Assembly (NCBI RefSeq): GCF_023715415.1
Contig: NZ_JAMBOB010000009.1
Location: 62,001 to 126,000, forward strand
Source of the DNA: Neobacillus niacini
Lineage (GTDB): Bacteria > Bacillota > Bacilli > Bacillales > Cytobacillaceae
Length of the DNA: 64,000 bases
Direction of reading: 5' to 3'
The notes under the pieces: model-generated
Database searches by the model: none
Told to the model about the DNA's origin: nothing
What the model saw: only the letters and a program-made list of their open reading frames with translations
Made by a program: the position numbers and the translations under genes
Shown here: positions 58,908 through 64,000 of the stretch, piece after piece
Numbering within the stretch: the stretch's first letter is position 1
Layout: the number at the start of each line of letters is the position of its first letter

Positions 58908-60563
58908 TTGAAAAAAAATGACCAATGGTGGAAGAAGAGTGTCGTCTATCAAATTTATCCACGAAGTTTTATGGATTCCAATGGAGATGGAATCGGTGAT
59001 CTTCAGGGAATTACCGAAAAGCTTGATTACTTAAAATTATTAGGTATAGATGTTATTTGGCTGAGTCCAGTTTATGATTCACCAAATGACGATAATGGGT
59101 ATGACATCAGAAACTACCAAGCAATCATGAATGAGTTTGGAACCATGGATGAATTTGACCAGCTTCTTGCAGAAATACATAAAAGAGACATGAAGCTCAT
59201 CATGGATTTGGTGGTTAACCATACTTCGGATGAACATGATTGGTTTGTAGAATCAAAAAAATCGAAGGACAATCCCTATAGAGACTATTACATTTGGCGT
59301 GAGAAACCCAATAATTGGGGATCGGTTTTTGGCGGGTCTGCATGGGAGTATGATGAAAAGACAAATGAATATTATCTTCATTTATTTTCAAAAAAGCAGC
59401 CGGATTTAAATTGGGAAAACCCTAAGCTTAGAGAAGAAGTCTACCAAATGATGAAATTTTGGCTCGACAAAGGAATCGACGGTTTTCGAATGGATGTTAT
59501 TAATTTTATTTCCAAACATCCAGAATTTCCCGATGGTGCAAAAGGTGAGGGACAAACATTTGGTGATGGCAGTCCATACTTTATGAATGGACCCAGGATT
59601 CATGAATTTTTGCATGAAATGAACCAAGAAGTATTATCGAATTATCCAGCAATGACCGTTGGTGAAATGCCTGGGGCATCACCAGATGATGCGATTACTT
59701 ATACAGATCCTGATAGAAAAGAAGTAAACATGATTTTTACTTTTGAACACATGGATTTAGACAGTGCACCAGGAGGAAAGTGGAACCTAAAGCCTCTTCA
59801 TTTGCCAGATTTAAAAGAGAACTTGGCGAAGTGGCAAACTGCCTTACACAATAAAGGCTGGAACAGTTTGTATTGGAACAATCATGACCAGCCGCGAATT
59901 GTTTCCCGGTTCGGAGATGATCAAAACTACCGAGTGGAATCTGCAAAGATGCTCGCAACTTGTCTTCACTTCATGCAGGGAACACCGTATATTTATCAAG
60001 GTGAAGAAATTGGTATGACGAATGTGAAATTTGATTCGCTAGAAGATTATCGTGATATTGAGACGATGAATATGTATAAAGAAAGAATAGCTTTAGGGTA
60101 TAGCCATGAGGAAATCATGAAGTCTATTTATGTGAAAGGCAGGGATAATGCCCGAACACCAATACAGTGGGATGATACTGCCAATGGTGGTTTTACGTCT
60201 GCAACTTCTTGGATAAAGGTAAATCCAAGATACGATGAAATTAATGTCAAAGCAGCTTTAGAGGACCCGCAATCTACTTTCTATTACTATCAAAAATTAA
60301 TTGCCCTACGAAAAGAAATGGATATTATCATTGAAGGAGACTTTAAACTGCTGTTAAAGGATAGTACAGAAGTATTTGCATATGAGCGCAATTGGCAGAA
60401 TGAACAACTTCTTGTACTGTGTAATTTTAGTTCATCTGAAGTTGTGATTGAGGATGAAGAATTGCTGAAAAAAATGCAGGACTATCAACTAGTTATATCC
60501 AATTACGAACCTGATAATAAGAGTATTTTACGTCCATATGAGTCTTTTGTGTTAAAAAGTTAA
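58908..60563 (+). CDS. malL: GH13 oligo-1,6-glucosidase
   Basis: This 551-residue alpha-amylase-family enzyme has the motifs DLVVNHTS, GFRMDVIN (nucleophile Asp), TVGEMPG (acid/base Glu) and NNHDQPR. The Val after the nucleophile (MDVIN) is the mark of alpha-1,6 specificity in oligo-1,6-glucosidases, as against Ala in alpha-1,4-glucosidases. It hydrolyses isomaltose and isomalto-oligosaccharides in the cytoplasm. The start is TTG at 58908 after GGGAGGG. A terminator shared with the converging GH13 gene follows. Confidence 0.88.
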   Translation: MKKNDQWWKKSVVYQIYPRSFMDSNGDGIGDLQGITEKLDYLKLLGIDVIWLSPVYDSPNDDNGYDIRNYQAIMNEFGTMDEFDQLLAEIHKRDMKLIMDLVVNHTSDEHDWFVESKKSKDNPYRDYYIWREKPNNWGSVFGGSAWEYDEKTNEYYLHLFSKKQPDLNWENPKLREEVYQMMKFWLDKGIDGFRMDVINFISKHPEFPDGAKGEGQTFGDGSPYFMNGPRIHEFLHEMNQEVLSNYPAMTVGEMPGASPDDAITYTDPDRKEVNMIFTFEHMDLDSAPGGKWNLKPLHLPDLKENLAKWQTALHNKGWNSLYWNNHDQPRIVSRFGDDQNYRVESAKMLATCLHFMQGTPYIYQGEEIGMTNVKFDSLEDYRDIETMNMYKERIALGYSHEEIMKSIYVKGRDNARTPIQWDDTANGGFTSATSWIKVNPRYDEINVKAALEDPQSTFYYYQKLIALRKEMDIIIEGDFKLLLKDSTEVFAYERNWQNEQLLVLCNFSSSEVVIEDEELLKKMQDYQLVISNYEPDNKSILRPYESFVLKS

Positions 60564-60599
60564 AAAATGAAAGGGCCCCTAGTAGAGCCCTTTTATTTT

Positions 60600-60600
<1 letters not shown>
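60564..60600. terminator. Bidirectional terminator between the two GH13 genes
   Basis: AAAGGGC pairs with GCCCTTT around a 10-nt loop, with A-rich left and T-rich right flanks. Confidence 0.8.
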
Positions 60601-62393
<1,793 letters not shown>

Positions 62394-62499
62394 TTATTGT
62401 ACCCGTAAAAGCTTGTCAATAGTATAAAAAATAAGATGGTGAATCACTCGAGTATATTAGGATTGAGAAATTTTATGAACAAGTTTATTAAAAAAGTTG

Positions 62500-62527
62500 T
62501 TGTAAAATAAAAAAATGGGCTTATAAT
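62500..62527 (+). promoter_or_regulatory. Promoter of mdxE
   Basis: TTGTAA (62500-62505), 16 bp, TATAAT (62522-62527). Confidence 0.65.
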
Positions 62528-62536
62528 GAAAATATG

Positions 62537-62571
62537 TTGCGCAAACGTTTTCGCAAATGAAAGCGCTGACT
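62537..62571 (+). promoter_or_regulatory. LacI-type operator and cre box of mdxE
   Basis: GCGCAAACG followed by TTTTCGC (62539-62554) is a near-palindrome of the MalR/MdxR LacI-family type (GCAAACGTTTGC). ATGAAAGCGCTGACT (62557-62571) directly behind fits the cre consensus. Induction by maltodextrins and repression by CcpA are expected. Confidence 0.65.
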
Positions 62572-62622
62572 ACTATTTGTGCAATGTGAATAATTCCTAT
62601 TCAAAATACAGGAGGAGAAGAA

Positions 62623-63888
62623 ATGAAAAAAGCACTTTCGATTTTCATGATGGTTGTTTTAGTGTTAGGCGTTCTTGCGGCTTGTGGACCAAAAAGAGAA
62701 ACAGCAGGCACGAATGACACTGGGAAAAAAGAAGAAACAGCAAAACCAGAAAAGTTAGTAGTTTGGGAAGATAAAGATAAATCTGGCTGGCTTGAAAAGG
62801 TAGCAGCTGATTTTGAAAAAGAATATGGAATTAAAATTGAGTATAAAGAAGTTGAAATGGCAACAAAAATGCGCGATCAGCTTCGTCTTGACGGCCCAGC
62901 AGGGACTGGCCCAGATGTCGTAACATTACCTCACGATCAAATTGGTCAAGTCGTAACAGAAGGGCTTCTTGCTGAACTTAAATTAGATAAAGAAGTTACG
63001 GATAAATTCTCTCAATCATCTATTGATGCCGAGACGTATGATGGTAAAGTTTACGGACTTCCAAAGTCCTCTGAAACACCAGTATTTGTTTACAATAAAG
63101 ATTTAATGGCAGAAGCTCCAAAGACAATGGACGAGCTTTACACTTTCTCTAAAGATTTCACGAAAGATGGAAAGTTCGGTTTCTTAGCGCTTTGGGATAA
63201 TTTCTATTTCGCTTACGGTATCATCGGCGGTATGGGAGGATATGTTTTCAATAATAACAATGGAACCCTTGATCCTGAAGACATTGGCTTAAATAGCAAA
63301 GGTGCTGTTGATGGTACTGCATACATCCAAAAATGGTACTCAGAAGGATTATTCCCTAATGGTATTATTGGTGAAAATGGCGGATCAGCAATGGATGGTC
63401 TTTTCACAGAGGGTAAAGTTGCTGCAGTAATGAACGGACCATGGTCATTCCAGCCTTATAAAGATGCGGGTATTAATATCGGAGTTTCTGCTCTTCCAAC
63501 TCTTCCAAATGGTGACCATGTTAAAACATTCATGGGTGTTAAAGGATGGCATGTATCTGCTTACTCTAAAAACCAAGAATGGGCAGCTAAATTCTTAGAG
63601 TTTATTACGAATGATGAAAACGCGAAATACCGTTTTGAACAAACTGCTGAAGTTCCAACAAATACAGCATTAGTTGATGATCCTGCAATCAAGGAAAATG
63701 AAGGTGCAAAGGCTGTTGCTGAGCAATCCCAATATGCGCTTCCAATGCCAAACATTCCAGAAATGGGTCAGGTTTGGGATCCTATGGCTAAATCACTTCA
63801 AACAGTTGTAACTGGTAAAACAGAACCAAAAGCAGCTCTTGATTCTTCAGTTGAACAAATTAAAGCAAATATTGCTTCTACAAAGTAA
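62623..63888 (+). CDS. mdxE: Maltodextrin-binding lipoprotein of an ABC transporter
   Basis: This 421-residue lipoprotein has a signal peptide ending in lipobox LAAC (Cys about residue 22). The mature part resembles MalE/MdxE: KLVVWEDKDKSGWLEKVAADFEKEYGIKIEYKEV, GPDVVTLPHDQIGQ and AAVMNGPWSFQPYKDAGINIGVSALPTLPNG. It captures maltose and maltodextrins. It is flanked by maltodextrin-degrading GH13 genes; permease genes are expected downstream, beyond the window. A strong GGAGGAG precedes the ATG. Confidence 0.92.
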   Translation: MKKALSIFMMVVLVLGVLAACGPKRETAGTNDTGKKEETAKPEKLVVWEDKDKSGWLEKVAADFEKEYGIKIEYKEVEMATKMRDQLRLDGPAGTGPDVVTLPHDQIGQVVTEGLLAELKLDKEVTDKFSQSSIDAETYDGKVYGLPKSSETPVFVYNKDLMAEAPKTMDELYTFSKDFTKDGKFGFLALWDNFYFAYGIIGGMGGYVFNNNNGTLDPEDIGLNSKGAVDGTAYIQKWYSEGLFPNGIIGENGGSAMDGLFTEGKVAAVMNGPWSFQPYKDAGINIGVSALPTLPNGDHVKTFMGVKGWHVSAYSKNQEWAAKFLEFITNDENAKYRFEQTAEVPTNTALVDDPAIKENEGAKAVAEQSQYALPMPNIPEMGQVWDPMAKSLQTVVTGKTEPKAALDSSVEQIKANIASTK

Positions 63889-63913
63889 TAGTTTAATAGG
63901 TAAATAGTTTAAT

Positions 63914-63945
63914 CGGCAGTATCTCTTAAGATTGGGGTACTGCCG
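63914..63945 (+). other. Stem-loop behind mdxE
   Basis: CGGCAGTA pairs with TACTGCCG around a 16-nt loop without a T-run. It probably protects the binding-protein mRNA and partly uncouples it from downstream permease genes. Confidence 0.6.
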
Positions 63946-64000
63946 ACCAATTATGATTGTTTTGCTGCTTTATGAAGGAAAAACAAATCTTTTCCTTGAT

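Overview
The window looks like a chromosomal segment of a low-GC, aerobic or facultative Bacillaceae (Bacillus/Neobacillus-like). The signs are strong AGGAGG-type ribosome binding sites, several TTG and GTG starts, sigma-A promoters with 17-bp spacers, CcpA cre sites, an Fnr-type box, a preQ1 riboswitch and gene families typical of Bacillus (YesM/YesN pairs, ROK/XylR repressors, EcfA1A2T, PbuG, LarABCE). I see no rRNA, tRNA, phage module, transposase or CRISPR array. This is a metabolic island dominated by carbohydrate uptake and catabolism.

Layout. 1-10 kb: the end of a phospholipase A2-like gene, a membrane diguanylate cyclase, a secreted helical protein, purine permease PbuG, a nucleotidyltransferase, small membrane proteins, DoxX, an MBL-fold/TetR operon with a clear double operator, a DnaQ-like exonuclease and a DinB-family protein, separated by several families of hairpin repeats. 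10-41 kb: a large uronate/sugar-acid island. It holds GPH transporter 1, ROK repressor 1, uxaC, 6-phosphogluconate dehydrogenase, an AraC-led operon with two isomerase/epimerases and two Gfo/Idh/MocA dehydrogenases, tandemly duplicated GPH transporters 2 and 3, ROK repressor 2, larA homologue - mannonate oxidoreductase - larE - gluconokinase - larB - larC1 - larC2, a TRAP transporter and a YesM/YesN-like two-component pair. 41-49 kb: a secreted GH3 enzyme, preQ1-regulated QueT, an EcfA1-EcfA2-EcfT-S transporter, a VOC protein and a truncated haemoglobin. 49-64 kb: an SDR, a sugar ABC transporter without ATPase, a second YesM/YesN-like pair, GlpQ, ThuA, MalL-type oligo-1,6-glucosidase, a neopullulanase-type GH13 and MdxE.

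How the genes work together. The most interesting reading is a complete but unusual glucuronate route: glucuronate -> fructuronate (UxaC) -> mannonate (SDR) -> gluconate (a nickel-pincer-dependent LarA homologue acting as a 2-epimerase) -> 6-phosphogluconate (GntK) -> ribulose-5-phosphate (Gnd). No mannonate dehydratase, KDG kinase or KDPG aldolase lies in the window, while the whole cofactor pathway (LarB, LarC, LarE) is interleaved with the catabolic genes. Seven near-identical promoter plus ROK-operator modules tie the transporters, uxaC, the lar operon and the TRAP genes into one regulon. The operators fall into three half-site classes, which fits the presence of two paralogous ROK repressors. 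Function assignments rest on sequence motifs and context only; no searches were run.
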